From Balanoglossus misakiensis (taxonomy: Eukaryota; Hemichordata): DNA of 64,000 nt. Where the stretch lies: NCBI GenBank assembly GCA_040954595.2, contig CM082579.2, forward strand, positions 7,998,001 through 8,062,000. The letters run 5' to 3'. The stretch's first letter is position 1. The number at the start of each line of letters is the position of its first letter. Shown here piece after piece: positions 13,585 to 25,448 of the stretch. Under the pieces are notes generated by a model that worked only from the letters and a program-made list of their open reading frames with translations, was not told the DNA's origin and searched no databases. The translations under genes were made by a program, and so were the position numbers.

Positions 13585-13739
13585 GCATGGTGAAGTGCCT
13601 AAGCTCAAGGGCACAACATTGTTGGCCATGAAATTATCATCGTCAGATAGAAAATCCACGGCCATGTCAGGGGTCTGGGAATCAAACCCACAAACCTCCC
13701 ATTGCCAGACCAGTACCCTGACCACTAGGCCACGATGCC
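13585..13739 (-). mobile_element. tRNA-derived SINE (one copy)
   Basis: On the minus strand the sequence begins GGCATCGTGGCCTAGTGG and has a pol III A box (TGGCCTAGTGG, 13722-13732) and B box (GGTTTGATTCC, 13678-13688) about 33 nt apart, as in a tRNA. It continues into a body containing GAGCTTAGGCACTTCACC, a type of sequence common downstream of tRNA heads in metazoan SINEs. The head folds only imperfectly as a tRNA, so a functional tRNA gene is unlikely. The 3' limit near 13585 is approximate, and I could not define target-site duplications. Confidence 0.72.
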
Positions 13740-14036
13740 TTCTATATTAGGACTAAAAATGAAATTCGGCTGCCTCCTGCATATCAGCAGACTTCCCAAG
13801 ATTAAAATACTGGGAAGTAGACTGGAAGTCACGCCTGTTGGAGTCATCATCCCCTAGACGTCGAGAACTGTCGACTGCTATTCGCCACGCGATATCACAG
13901 CCAAATCTCCCGAGACTCTAATCGACAAAAAAACACAACGATGTCTAAAGATACATTTCATTACTTTTTTCCAACTTTCTGCTCAGGTGAATTCATCTCT
14001 AGCGTATTAGTTTATCTTGCTGTAAACACTTTTTTT

Positions 14037-14054
14037 TCTCTCTCTCTCTCTCTC
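14037..14054. repeat. (TC)n microsatellite
   Basis: Nine uninterrupted TC units in a pyrimidine-rich context that continues as TCTCTATATATCTCTCTC. Confidence 0.9.
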
Positions 14055-16086
14055 GCTTCATTCTCTCTATATATCTCTCTCGCGCCGCCTGTCTTGAGCA
14101 GACTTAATGCACGGCGACGGCTTTGACAATTCTGATTATGACAACTTGGGCATCATTAAATTTCCCAGGCAAGCGCAATCCACGCTAGGTGAGCAACAGA
14201 TTCACATAGATACCCACCAAGCTCACCTCATCTGGCACATTTGTGTCTTTTTTTTTGCAATTTTTCTTTCTGGCAGAAAGGATGAAGCTTTCGGGGAAAT
14301 TCGCTTAACTTTGAGATGGTGGAAAAAAACACCCCAGAAACTTAAAAATGTAACTGAATTAATGCAAAAACCAGCAAAATACATAAAATGTGATCCAGGG
14401 TATACACCTTGGCCCAGTTCCTGTCTGGCAATGACCTTCAATGGTAAAGGGACGTGTGAGCTACATCAGAATAAATATTCTCACTTTCAGTTTCAATGAG
14501 TGCTGGATTATGTTGTAATGGAAACCATACTACTATGTGAAACCTGTACAGCTTGGCAGCACATTTGTAAGAATTTAAGAAATATGACTAGCCATTAAAT
14601 TTCTAGGATCACTCACCAAATATCAAATACCTTAGACTAACTGGAATTTTTTGAAAAAAACAACAGTATTTCAAATAGCATTTTTTCTGGCATTGAATGA
14701 AAAAAAAAAAGCAAGAAAAAGAAAATTATTGCCAAACACGATAAAACTGTTGTCAGAAATTACTTGGCGAACTTTACAAGGAACACTTCACCAAAAACAT
14801 TTTACTAGCCGGTAAGCAGAAATTTATCATCCTAAATTGATGACAATCTTGATGAGATCGTACATTTTAAAAGGGAAAGGATGGGTTTTGCTTTTAAATC
14901 TAATGTAAAATGCGATAATCTTGATGTAACAAAGATGCCAGGGAGTAAAATGATCGAGAAAATTGCGGATGAAAATATCAGGGGTGGTCGGCTGAGATAA
15001 AAAACATGGGGCACTAACACAAGCGGTGATTATCAGCCATAACTCAGAGGCCATTGGCAGTGATGGCTCGAGATTTAGTTGGCTCAGAAAATGCTATTTG
15101 ATTTCAACTCAAACTTATGACATTCAGTGTAATGACCCTCTGATTTATATATCGGCTGATAAGATAAGTGGAGTAGAACCACGGCTGACCCATTGGCTCT
15201 GATGCTTTGCTCATCATTATGTCATCATAATTTACAGAATATTCTTTGTTGTGCATTGTTAGTATTAAACACTTGATCAGGGACATTCAAACATTCCGGG
15301 AAGTGACGCGAAGTGTAATCTGCTTGTGTTTAAAAACCCACTAGCTGTAATCTTTTGGCTATTTTGTCAGTATTTTTACTCAGAAATTTGAACTATATCA
15401 AAATCCGGTGAGTATTGTCATTGCCTCTTCTGTGTGTCTGTGTGTAGGTAAAGTAACAAGAAACCGCAGTTTATACACAGATGAAAAATTCTGGAGAAAA
15501 TCGCTGAAAATTACAATTAGTGGAACTTTCATTAAATTGTGTTGGTCTTTCGACAGTATTATGACTATTTTTTCATTTCACAGACTACAAGTATAGGGAG
15601 GGGGATCCACTAGTAACTTTTTCACTAATTTTGATTGCAGACAGTTGAAAAAAATCACCACTAAAACCATTTAAATGGTCCTTACACCACGATTAACAAC
15701 AGGCAGATTAAAAGACTAGATCAACAATCATTTCAGCATCATTGTACAACTGTCAGTAGTGCGCTAAAATAATCACAGAATTGCTCACCGTTTGAACAAT
15801 GTCTTGAGGGAGCGTTCTAGACAAATAACATTCAAGTGGACCCAAGAAACCCATTAGAAAACGACACTATTGGCATTTTTTGATCGATTTTCCTTTAGTT
15901 CCGAACTGACAAGGGTCGATCGTCAAGACAACCGCAGAATTCACTCAAATTACCGACACCGCCTCCCGTGTACTTGGAAATGCTACTCAGGCTCGGTACA
16001 TCGATTCTTGCCCTGGCGAACTCGCATCCGACGCTTTTGTCAGGAAAACTGAATTTCAATCAGGTGACAATTCATGAAGCCGGATA

Positions 16087-16117
<31 letters not shown>

Positions 16118-16119
16118 TG
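16087..16119. repeat. T18 tract followed by (GT)n
   Basis: A run of 18 T followed by about seven and a half GT units, inside the 14.5-kb intron. Confidence 0.9.
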
Positions 16120-18451
16120 AAAATGTTTCTTTCGGAGAACACGCTCTGCAATCTTGTGATGCTGTGTGAATTTTCAAACTCCTCACCGGGCCTGCAATTT
16201 TCCCCCCTTTTCTTGAAACGCCTGACCCTTTATCTAACGACACTGTACCAATTACTGTAATTGCATACGTTTCATCCTGAATAATGCTCCCAAATTTCTC
16301 TCTGGTGTCCCGAAACATTAGGGACTGTCATATCACTTCCCGTTCTCCGACTTCAACCTGGTGAGTAACCCGGGGCGACTTAAATCAAGCCCCTCCCCTG
16401 CAATTTCATCGTTAATATTTTGACATAAATACACTTTCCTTATAAAAGCCATCCCCGCAGGCTGTACACTACACCGTCAACATCCAATAACATTCTCATC
16501 ATTGCGACTCAAGATAAACACAGTGTGACTGTTTCTCTCTTTCGGTGATGATCTAACATCATTCCCAGCATGCATTCTGTGTGTCCTTGACTTCCCCAGT
16601 AGACATGCAAGGATACATTACGCCGTAAACAAAAGAAGGCATTTCGCAAATGTCAGAGGTGTACAAAAAATATACCTGGGGACGTGGATGATTGCAAAAT
16701 TGATTGAATAACGAATGTGACAACTTATGCCTGATTAGCCTCACAACATGGCACTGCTATTTTAAGTTAACCATGTATATTTTATCGGTCTTGGCTATGT
16801 AAAGGTTAGTGTGGGGAACTCGCCCAATTAGATTTGAGGTTTCTTCGATGTGACAGTCCAAATTTTTCAGCAGCGATAGAAATAAATAATGAAATGACAA
16901 AATGGCCAGGATATTTGTCTATCTGGAGAACTGCATCCTGGGCCCTGGCATCAGGTCAAGCGCCTGATAGATGCAAATAAGGACAGCACCGTAACTGCCT
17001 TCAGAGCTGAATTAATCAGATGTAAACAGCACAGAGTTTCAGATCGCAATCAAATCATGTCACCAGAAGTCACCTGCGTTAAGGCAACTGAACTAAATAG
17101 GATAAAAGTAGTTTATATGTAAAATATGAGTCTATTTTCACAAACGGAATAAGTTCCGAAATCCTTGTGGAGTTGAAATTCTGTCCGCAGGCATTTTTTT
17201 CTGAAACTGTTTTAGAATTCTTTCATTCAAAAATATCCTGAATACATCTAAGGAACAACATTCATACACAGAATTGTCACCTGATATATATTTACGTTAT
17301 GATCTGCTATTTATCATCCTGGTGGATTTCATAATATTTCATCCTCTTGGATGAAATTTCAGGAGTGAAAATTTCATTAGAGTGTAACGAGATTTTCTCC
17401 GGGTTTTCACTGGAATGTTTACATTGCTCATTTTGTGAACATCTGAGCTGCAGGCAATGTTAGCCTTGCTCCTTTTTTCTCTTTTCTCAGTTGCATCACC
17501 AGTTAGCGAGGTTCGCAGAATCGATGCAACTTCAATTCTATGTTTTACTCGTATCAACGACAACCCCGTCTGATTTGCTTTTCTGCGCGGACTTACTAAC
17601 TGAGGGGGAATCCACAAAAAGGATGAGAGTAGGATTGCACAAACTTTGAATGATAAATGATCAGAAAAAAAAAACCCCGCTTGGAATGATAAGAGTTTTT
17701 GTGACTGCAAATTAGGAAAGTGCTTCGGTTACATTAGACTCGCACAGTGCCACAGAGAGCTGATAAAATGACAGCAAATGAATATTAATGAGTCCCAACA
17801 TCAATTTATGCGTCACAAAAAGCAAGTCATTTGCATATCAAGTCATCTTTTCTTTTATCTGGGGAAATATTTCAGAGGGATATGCTTGTCCAGGGTATTT
17901 TCCCATCTTTCCTGATGCCATAGGCCTACAATAGCAACAATTCATTGCAACCTTGTTCGAGATTAACCTTAAAGGGGCAAGGTCTATATTTTGCTATTTC
18001 TGCTATTTGTTTGTTTTGATTGAGACCAGCTTTTTAAACTAGGAGAAATACGGTATATAGGTACATACTTCCATGAGAGCTTTTTTGGTACGTACCAAAA
18101 ATGTTATGTCTACGATTTTACATGCTAAATCTCATTGAGAGTGATGGCTTTGCATGAATTTAAAAGAAGAACAAATCAATGGTGAAATGACTTCTCTATT
18201 AAAAGAACTGACTTTCTGCTTTGTGACTGCCATGGATTCCATGATACATGCGTGTTAATATTTTGAGAGTTTTTGAGAAGAAATGATGTTATAGATGTGG
18301 ATTCTGCATACTGCTACTATGAGACATGCAGACAGTGATGTTAACAGAGAATGATACATATGTACATGTAAACACACAGTACACTCCCACGAATGCACAC
18401 ACACACACTCACAGAAACACCACACACTGGCTCAGGTGTTAGTTTCAACAC

Positions 18452-18465
18452 GCTTCCATGGCAAC
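18452..18465. promoter_or_regulatory. X-box (RFX-type) motif
   Basis: GCTTCCATGGCAAC, about 390 bp downstream (in gene sense) of the transmembrane exon and 140 bp from the MITE-like element. Confidence 0.5.
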
Positions 18466-18605
18466 CAGCACTTATTTTCACCACTGCCCAAGTTCCTCTC
18501 CGTGCTGGAGGGCAACTTGCAATTCGAGAATCCGAACTGGTGTGTGCTGGGAATCTGATTAGCTGTGGTTTAATACAGCAGGTAAAGAATACGCTTGTGG
18601 CGTGT

Positions 18606-18824
18606 ATACTGTAAAACACTTTTTATTATTTTTCGTGAGTTGAAATTTTTGCGATATCGAGAGAGGCCACTGTTTCGCAAGTATTAATTTTCGCATTCTC
18701 TTATTTCATTCACTGCATCGTTATCTTAAAAAAAAATTACGCGATTTTTTATTTTCACGCCATTTTGGCTCTCGCATATTTCGCGAAATTTTCTTGCTCG
18801 CGAAAATTAAGTGTTTTACAGTAT
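18606..18824. mobile_element. MITE-like element, copy 1 (219 bp)
   Basis: The ends are perfect 16-bp inverted repeats: ATACTGTAAAACACTT on the left and AAGTGTTTTACAGTAT on the right. The interior is AT-rich with many CGCG/TCGCGA steps and no coding capacity. TA at both ends could be a TA target duplication, as in Tc1/mariner-type MITEs. It shares its ends and an internal ACTGCATCGTTATCT segment with the copy at 24579-24790. Confidence 0.8.
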
Positions 18825-18852
18825 GTTTTAAATGCAGAGAAATCTCACTCAC

Positions 18853-19115
18853 CTATGAAGTAAGCCACCACCGAAGCCAGAACCAGCGTCACCAAGATGA
18901 AGACCACCGCCAGGCACTTCCAGTGGCGCGTGCCGCACATCTTCTGCGGCTTCACCTTCTTCTTCTGCCGCTTGGTCGGCTGTATCTTGGTCGGCTGCCG
19001 GAAGTCGTTGTGCAGCGCCCGGGTGAAGGGTGGCAGCGGCGTGGTGGCGGCCGTGGTGGAGGCTGCGCTGCTGCTGCACGGCAGGTTGCCCCCTGGGTAC
19101 TCCCCGCAGTGGTAT
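18853..19115 (-). CDS. Teneurin coding exon 6: basic juxtamembrane segment and transmembrane helix (residues 358-445)
   Basis: A 263-bp GC-rich exon with acceptor CGTTTCTCGGCAG and donor TCATAG|GTGAGT. It enters in phase 2 (AG|A gives Arg358) and leaves in phase 1. The order is a Cys/Ser/Thr/Ala-rich stretch, a proline segment (TPLPPFTRALHNDFR), a very basic segment (KIQPTKRQKKKVKPQK, 401-416), then CGTRHWKC and a hydrophobic helix LAVVFILVTLVLASVVAYFI (426-445). HWKC plus the helix parallels the vertebrate CNWKCAAL...LLAYF transmembrane region. With no signal peptide at the N terminus and basic residues on the N-terminal side, type II topology is predicted. The KRQKKK cluster (406-411) resembles a nuclear localisation signal, as proposed for released teneurin intracellular domains in other animals. 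Confidence 0.95.
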
Positions 19116-22100
19116 CTGCCGAGAAACGGTACGAGTGGATGGCTGAAGAAGGGTCAGCACAAAAGCAGAGGGGGTTGGCGGGGGATGGGGGTGGGGCGGG
19201 GGGAGGTCAGACGTTAGGAACTCGTCAAAAATATCTCAGGTGCGTTCTTGGTTGAAATTTCTGACGTTTTGTTCAGTATCAAAGAGATGCTCTGACCATG
19301 ACTGCACACGCCATATTTTAATACTAACTCTAAATTTCACCAGATAACACAAAACATGACTTCATTTTTTTTAATCCAGATATAAACGAAAAATATCAAG
19401 TGCATGGGAACGATGCCTGCTTTGAGGCATCCCTTCAGAGATGTGACCTGTTTTGAAAAAAAAAAAAATCTATGAAATCTACTCCTAACATCTCTCTGCT
19501 TCCATCCATAATTCTTGACTGCACTTAGTGGCAATTAGCTTGTGGGGAAGCAATCCCGTAATTCCATAATATGCTGAAGGCATTCTCTATGAGCCTGGAA
19601 TGGGGAGGGAAAGCTTACAAGGGCTACATAGTAATGAATGCCGCTCGGAAAAAAAAAAACTTTCCGATCAGCTTTATTATTACACAGGGGCCCTTTTGAT
19701 CCTCTGATCACTGCATTTTAGATTACTGATGCTGAATCTAATCAGTAGACATGAAAAATGACAGACATAATGAGAAATTAATTTCTTTTGTTCGAGGGGA
19801 AACACAGCCGCATGTATTTGCTCTGAGAGTGGGGTTGCCTGAGTTAAAACAAAGAGCCATTTTCCTCCTTCGAAATTCTGGTCTGATTTCCGATGCAGAT
19901 TTTATCAGGACTCGAGTATTATCTGAGTAAACACTGGAGACCTTTGTTTCATTTTGTGAATTCAGGGGAGCATTTTTTTAAGGCGAGGGAAAGAAAGAAA
20001 GACCCACTTTCCATAACTATTAGTTAGTGTGTTCAGCAAAGAACCACAAAAGAGCTGGTCGAATCATTCCCTAGGACTGCAGAAAATACATCGAAACACA
20101 ACTAAAATTAACTTCTTGATTTATTTCTCCAATGTTTTTTGTGCTATTTACCCAAAACAAATATGGTTTTAGTAGGCATGATTACAATATTATTGATTTT
20201 TTCAAAAAGTCAAACAAACTGATTATTCACCAAATGCTCATCAGGTACTTTCCATCATTGACATTTTTAATAAAAAGCTCAATGCACTGAGCACACATTG
20301 TACTTGTATATACACTTTGGTAAATTTAAATGTGACGCGAGTATCCTTGGATAATTGAACCCCGAGACATCGTAATACCCTCTTTGGCTGTGTCAATTTG
20401 TAGCGCAGACAGAACGGACATATACATATGCAATATGTGCATGTACGGGGACCCTGTTATGAGCCTTAACTGACGAATTAGGGATGAAAAGGCCATCTAA
20501 GTATACAAAGTCAAGCCAGGGCCACCTGACACACCCCAGCCATGTGTACATTGAAAATCAAAAAGCATACTTGTCGCAATTTTAAACGGCCATAAAATCA
20601 AACAGCATAAATGAACGAGCGACGTGGACACTTGCAAAATTCCCCCATTAGCAGTGAAAAGGGCGCATTTGGCTAAAGAGCAGGCCGTGTGTAATTTTCT
20701 CTAAAAGCCAGAAATTATAGTGTATGACTTTGACGAGGAGTGTCTGAATGTCAGCTTAGCACTTGCTATGACAGATATGAATGGAGGAGTCTGCATTAAG
20801 AATCTATGCGCTATTAGTGGATTAAAACTCGTTCCGAATTCTACCACCGGGGGATGGCTGGGTCTGCTGTCTTTCGCCCGAAACGCCGGCGATGACATCA
20901 TATATCACTGACGCGACAGAGTACAGACACCGCACTGCACGCACCGAGTTTCAACAAAAACAAGGTGGGCTAAACTCAGCTTTGAAAGCTCGATTCACCC
21001 CTCGAAAACAGTACAATGCGAATCCTCAAAACAGTACAATCTACAGGAATGTCGACTTTCTGTGTCCAAATACTTACGCAGGAATTTTATTTTATTGGAA
21101 GTTCAGAGGTCACCCGGGCCAATGAAAACAACTTAATTAGACTTTTGACCGAGCAATCTTGTACTTCAAATGAGTTCTGGCCGAGTCAACGTGGGATTGG
21201 CCGACGGTCTATATAGATGTAAAACGAAGGCCACTTAATACAGGCCACTTTGGATACAAATATGTAAAGATTCAGTGTAGCAGAAAACTAGTCATAAAAA
21301 GCCCAAATAATGGCCATTGTGCGCTCAAAACACACCTACAATAACAACACTGTACAGCTTATCTGTATTTACCACTGTTAAAAAAACTAGCGGTTCGGCT
21401 CGAACCGCAGCCAAATTAATTTTTGTCGTTTTTTTAAAAACCGAAATTGCTTTTTGATACGTACTCCTGCTAGGGATGTCACATTTCATTACATTGAAGG
21501 TGATTCCAGGTTATCACGCAGCGGCTGCATTCAATAATGCACATCGGAACTGAAGACACATAGTCTCACAGGAGACTAGCCTTTTTTCTCGTAAGATGAT
21601 GAACTGTACGGGAAGTTTTAATGTCTGACACTGGCACAACAAAGGCAGTCGCCACGGTTTTATATCTGTCGGCCGCCTCAATCAATTTCTATTCAGCCCT
21701 GTCATAAGAAGACCCCTTTCCCCCCGGCGGTAAAATAAAATTATGCCATCTAATGCTAGGATGTTGCGAGCACTAACGATTTGATATTGAATTATTCTTT
21801 ATCCTGTAACAGTGAGTACAGAAGGCAGTCTGATTTGATAGTAGCTTTTCCATTTATTACCCTCATAACGAAGTCACATAAATTTAATAGAGATTCTCTA
21901 ACATAGACATACGCCATGTGAGCTATATATTCTAAGACTTTCATATCTGTCTTTTGGCTTCCAGTTTATTTCATCAAATGTACGTCACAGGACTGTTCCG
22001 GCAGATGCATCCCAGTTTGCTCTACTTTCATATCAATAAGCAATTTTCGCTATCGGCTCGCATAACTTGACAGGAAACCTGATCCGCATTTCAGCGATAC

Positions 22101-22235
22101 TACATATTTCGCCCGGGCTATCCCCTTTGAAAAAAAAAACTGGCCAGGAAGGAAAAGTCAAAAAATTTTCACCGGGTGAAATTTTTTTCTCTCAATAGAA
22201 TGAAGTATAATTTGATTTGAAGTGACGTATCTTAC
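19116..22235 (-). other. Intron between coding exons 5 and 6
   Basis: 3.1 kb, AT-rich, with canonical ends. I see no gene, repeat family or RNA gene in it. Confidence 0.75.
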
Positions 22236-22641
22236 CTGTCTTCTCTCTGCATACTGGTGTGCGCTGCCGTTCCCTGTAACGACTGAATACTTTGGTACGG
22301 CCTTGGCTCACTTTGGGGCAATACCATTGCACTGGGAGGGGTGGCCGACCTGGGCTGGATGGGCTCTCCCAGCACGGGCGCCGGCGGTGGTATGATGGGC
22401 GGCGTGGAGGAGATGACTTCGTTGATCACCGAGGTGTTGTACAGCGAGGGGTTCCTCTCCGGGAGGGGAGGGGGCGGGGGGTCGAACCGCGGCAACGAGC
22501 TGGTGGCGCCCGACGACCGGCTGGAGTTCGTCGGCAAGGTGTTGGAGATTGCGGCCGGGGCTGGGGCCGGGGAGTTGATGGTCTTGCCCGAGCTGGGCAG
22601 AGTACCGGTGTTGTTGAACACGTCCTGATTGACCGTGGGTG
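22236..22641 (-). CDS. Teneurin coding exon 5: proline-rich intracellular region (residues 223-357)
   Basis: A 406-bp GC-rich exon, acceptor GGTTTTGTGTTTCAG, donor GACAG|GTAAGA, entering in phase 1 and leaving in phase 2. It encodes a low-complexity tail rich in Pro, Ser and Thr. RFDPPPPPLPERN (274-286) has the form of a class II SH3 ligand (PPLPxR). A second proline cluster, STPPIIPPPAPVLGEP, follows at 302-317. In vertebrates the teneurin intracellular domain has proline-rich SH3 ligands that bind CAP/ponsin, so a cytoskeletal adaptor role is a reasonable inference. Sequence beyond the proline motifs is poorly conserved between phyla. Long open frames on the opposite strand here follow from the GC content and are not genes. 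Confidence 0.9.
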
Positions 22642-23518
22642 CTGAAACACAAAACCAAAAAGAAAGAAAAGAAAAAAAATCACACGGCGTTTTCAGATTT
22701 CTTAGCACCCATCTGCAGATCTGAAATACCTAATTGTTTTCTACCTTATTGCTCTACTTTTCACCTCTGGCTTAAAGGCGATGTGTCAGAACGATTCCCG
22801 GACCGCTCTGCGGGACACTCGTTCAAAGCCCCACCACTTTGAAGTCTCGTTCGACATACATTACAGAAATTCAATTTCCTGGCAACAATCATCCACGGTT
22901 TACATGTGGTGGATTACCCAGTTTGACCACCACACAATGAAATATTCATGTCCTCAAAACGCGCACACATACATCACGTTTTACCAGTCCATTCTAAATA
23001 GACTTATAATAAAAAGTTTTGATTCCCCACAGTGCAGTTTGTGTGGTATTTCGTTTTCAGGGATTGGAAAAAATTTCATATGCGGAAAAAAAGTGGCTGG
23101 TTAGTATATATGAGGGAAGTCCACAACAATCTCTTGTAAAACAGCCCACGGACGGACAGGCACCGAGACTGCATTTCTATCAGGGCATTAGTTGTGCATG
23201 GATCGCTCTCAATAATAATTACATTTGTAAGAGTAACATGGACTGGTAACTCCCAGCAACTCCCCATCAATGGAAATCACAGCTGTGCCACTGCGGTGCA
23301 GACGGACGAGACTAACACACCAGCTTTATTCCCAATCCCGGACTTCATTCAACCGGCCAACCCCTCGGCTATCAATCCTTCTCACCATCCCCGCATATAC
23401 ATCATGTACATTGGCAAATAAACTCAGATCCCCCCCCCCTGCAAAAAAACGTCATCAGTCATTTTCTTTAGGTGGCTTTTATCGTGTCTTTCAGAGAAGA
23501 CAAAAAAATTATAGGGGA

Positions 23519-23532
23519 GGGGGGGGGGGGGG
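23519..23532. repeat. G14 homopolymer
   Basis: Fourteen G preceded by GGGGA, in the intron between coding exons 4 and 5. Confidence 0.95.
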
Positions 23533-24136
23533 CAGCAAAGGAATTTGTTGTGCCTGCTATTAAACTTTTTTTTACAGTGTTTGCAAACAATTGATCACCG
23601 GCAGTGGTTGCGGATATCATTTACCCAGGGCTTAGGCGCAGTTTGTGAGGATTACCTGTATGTACAATGTATCGATTGACTAGCTTAATCTGGGACCGAC
23701 TTCCTTCATCCCCGAGACGTCATTAAGGGGCACGTTACTGTTTTTTCAACTCCGCTGATAACTGACAATGGGTGTTCTATAACTTCATTAGTTCCTGCTT
23801 TGTTCCAGCTCCGAACGCAGAAAACCGTAAGGTCACCTCAGAGCCTGGTGCTATGATAATGGAACCGACTACCGTGCAATAATTGCAGCCACCGTTTGCT
23901 GACCATTGCATTCTACATATCAGAGCACATGAACAACCTACTCACAAATCAAAATACATTTTGCTCCTCTCTTAATTTACAGAAACCCTGACATGCCTTA
24001 CCAAGTTTTGAACAATATGAAGATCAAGTCTCCAAATGCTTACGATCACACAAGAAAAGGATGAGTTTTTTAAATGCACGAAACACAGAAAGCTATGAAC
24101 GCCTTATCAAGTGGTTCAATCTGATCCAACCTTCTG

Positions 24137-24150
24137 GTTGCCATGGTGAC
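24137..24150. promoter_or_regulatory. X-box (RFX-type) motif
   Basis: GTTGCCATGGTGAC, a near-perfect X-box in the intron between coding exons 4 and 5. Confidence 0.5.
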
Positions 24151-24578
24151 CAAAATTTGATACAACTCTAATCTTTCTGGTTGGCGGCTAAACACAAGAG
24201 TGTCGCAGATGCAGATTTTTTTCTGTTTGTTTCTCAAAGCACCGAGTGTATCAACAACTCGACAAAGGAAGGATCAATCTGTATGTCAAGTCTTGCACTC
24301 CCCGGAATAATTGATGACATACCAATGGAACACAAAAGAGCAGATTTTGATCTCCGGCGTCTTAGAGGCACCTCCCATGGATAACAATTACCACCGATGC
24401 ATTTGTTGAATCTGTGATCTGTACACACTAATTACTATCGTTTGTAGACAAGTTTTATCTTCAGAGAGCAACCCATGCCTGTGTACCTCACATATTTTGC
24501 CATTTAGTAAAATTTCAATCGAAAGTTGACCTTCCATTCCACTGAAACAAAGGGTTTATGTTGGCGGTCCTACAAAAA

Positions 24579-24790
24579 TACTGTAAAACGGGTTATTTTC
24601 GCGACAGGAAGTTTTCACGATTTCAAAAGTGGCAACTGTTACATGGGGATAAGTTTTCTTGTTTTTATATTTCACTAACTGCATCGTTATCTCCGGAAAA
24701 CATTTTACGCGACTTTTTATTTTCACGTTTTTTTTTGCTCTCGTGTATTTCGTGAAAATTTATTGCTCACGAAAATAACCCGTAACAGTA
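24579..24790. mobile_element. MITE-like element, copy 2 (212 bp)
   Basis: The left end TACTGTAAAACGGGTTATTT and the right end, which reads TACTGTTACGGGTTATTT on the other strand, form imperfect inverted repeats with a small indel. The interior aligns with the element at 18606-18824 (shared ACTGCATCGTTATCT and TTTTTATTTTCACG). The divergence shows the two copies are not recent duplicates. It lies in the intron between coding exons 4 and 5 and has no open frame of its own. Confidence 0.78.
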
Positions 24791-25298
24791 ACTCTGTCTC
24801 TTTGCTTCCCACAGGGTGGAGTCTGCTTCGATTAGCTCTAGGTACGTCCAATCATTCTGTCACTTTTAACCTGAAGAAATTGCATTTTCGTATCATATTC
24901 TGCTTATAAATGTAACATTAGAACAAAGTTAAATTTGTATTTATGACCGCATCACTCACAGGGCAGTTGCAGATAATTGCCTGATATATAAATCTCATGA
25001 AATCAATTGTAATAAAAGTGAAACAGCTCCGCAGCTGGGTTCTCGATCTGATCTCTGTTCTTTTTTTGTTCTTCTGCAAGTTGCGAGTGCATGTACATAG
25101 CAACGGTGAAAGTGAACCTACATCATCAGCAAAAGACAACAACACTGAATTTACGCTAGCCGTGTCACGAATCCCCCACAAAACATGAAGAAATGAAGAA
25201 ATGAAGGGGAAAGAAAAAAAGCACTTAATGTGGAAAAAGCCAGGAGTTGTGTGCGGTGATGCGCAAGAGAACAGACTCCCAGTTTCAGTGCAGCTTAC

Positions 25299-25448
25299 CT
25301 GGTGTGGAGCCGGGCACATAGAAATTTCCCGAAGTGGTTTGCACTAAAAAGTTGGGTTGGAAATCGTCTTCGATTTGTGAGGCGCGACACGTGCCCGACC
25401 CAGAGCCCTTGGGCAGCAGTCGCCTCTCACTACCATTTAAACTGGGCC
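25299..25448 (-). CDS. Teneurin coding exon 4: intracellular segment with TTSGNFYVPG motif (residues 173-222)
   Basis: A 150-bp exon, phase 1 at both ends, with acceptor GCATGACAG and donor CCAG|GTAAGC. Residues 200-219 contain DDFQPNFLVQTTSGNFYVPG, which matches a block in the fly Ten-m cytoplasmic region (DFEPSCLVRTPSGNVYIPSG). The motif is thus ancient in bilaterians. The first half is basic (SERRLLPKG). Because the exon is symmetric (1-1), it can be skipped without a frameshift, so cassette splicing is possible. The acceptor's pyrimidine tract is poor, which would fit regulated use; this is inference. Confidence 0.9.

Larger units (their letters stand above)
4354..18852 (-). other. 14.5-kb intron between the transmembrane exon and the first extracellular exon
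   Basis: The largest intron in the window. It holds a tRNA-derived SINE (13585-13739), a MITE-like element (18606-18824), several simple repeats, a CpG-richer block at about 6680-6960 and X-box motifs at 4512, 6857, 6932, 10248 and 18452. No convincing coding exon was found on either strand. Confidence 0.75.
22642..25298 (-). other. Intron between coding exons 4 and 5
   Basis: 2.7 kb. It contains a G14 run at 23519-23532, an X-box at 24137-24150 and the second MITE-like copy at 24579-24790. No exon was seen. Confidence 0.75.

Noticed and set aside
13670-13739. Functional tRNA gene on the minus strand
   Set aside because: The A and B boxes are good, but the acceptor stem does not pair and SINE-like body sequence follows, so I call it a tRNA-derived SINE.
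18794-19255. 153-codon plus-strand open frame opposite the transmembrane exon
   Set aside because: It is the antisense of the GC-rich teneurin exon at 18853-19115. Its Arg/Gly-rich product has no family resemblance, whereas the minus-strand frame encodes the conserved membrane region.
22292-22645. 117-codon plus-strand open frame opposite the proline-rich exon
   Set aside because: A shadow of the minus-strand proline-rich coding exon; the Gly/Arg-rich translation simply mirrors the proline codons.
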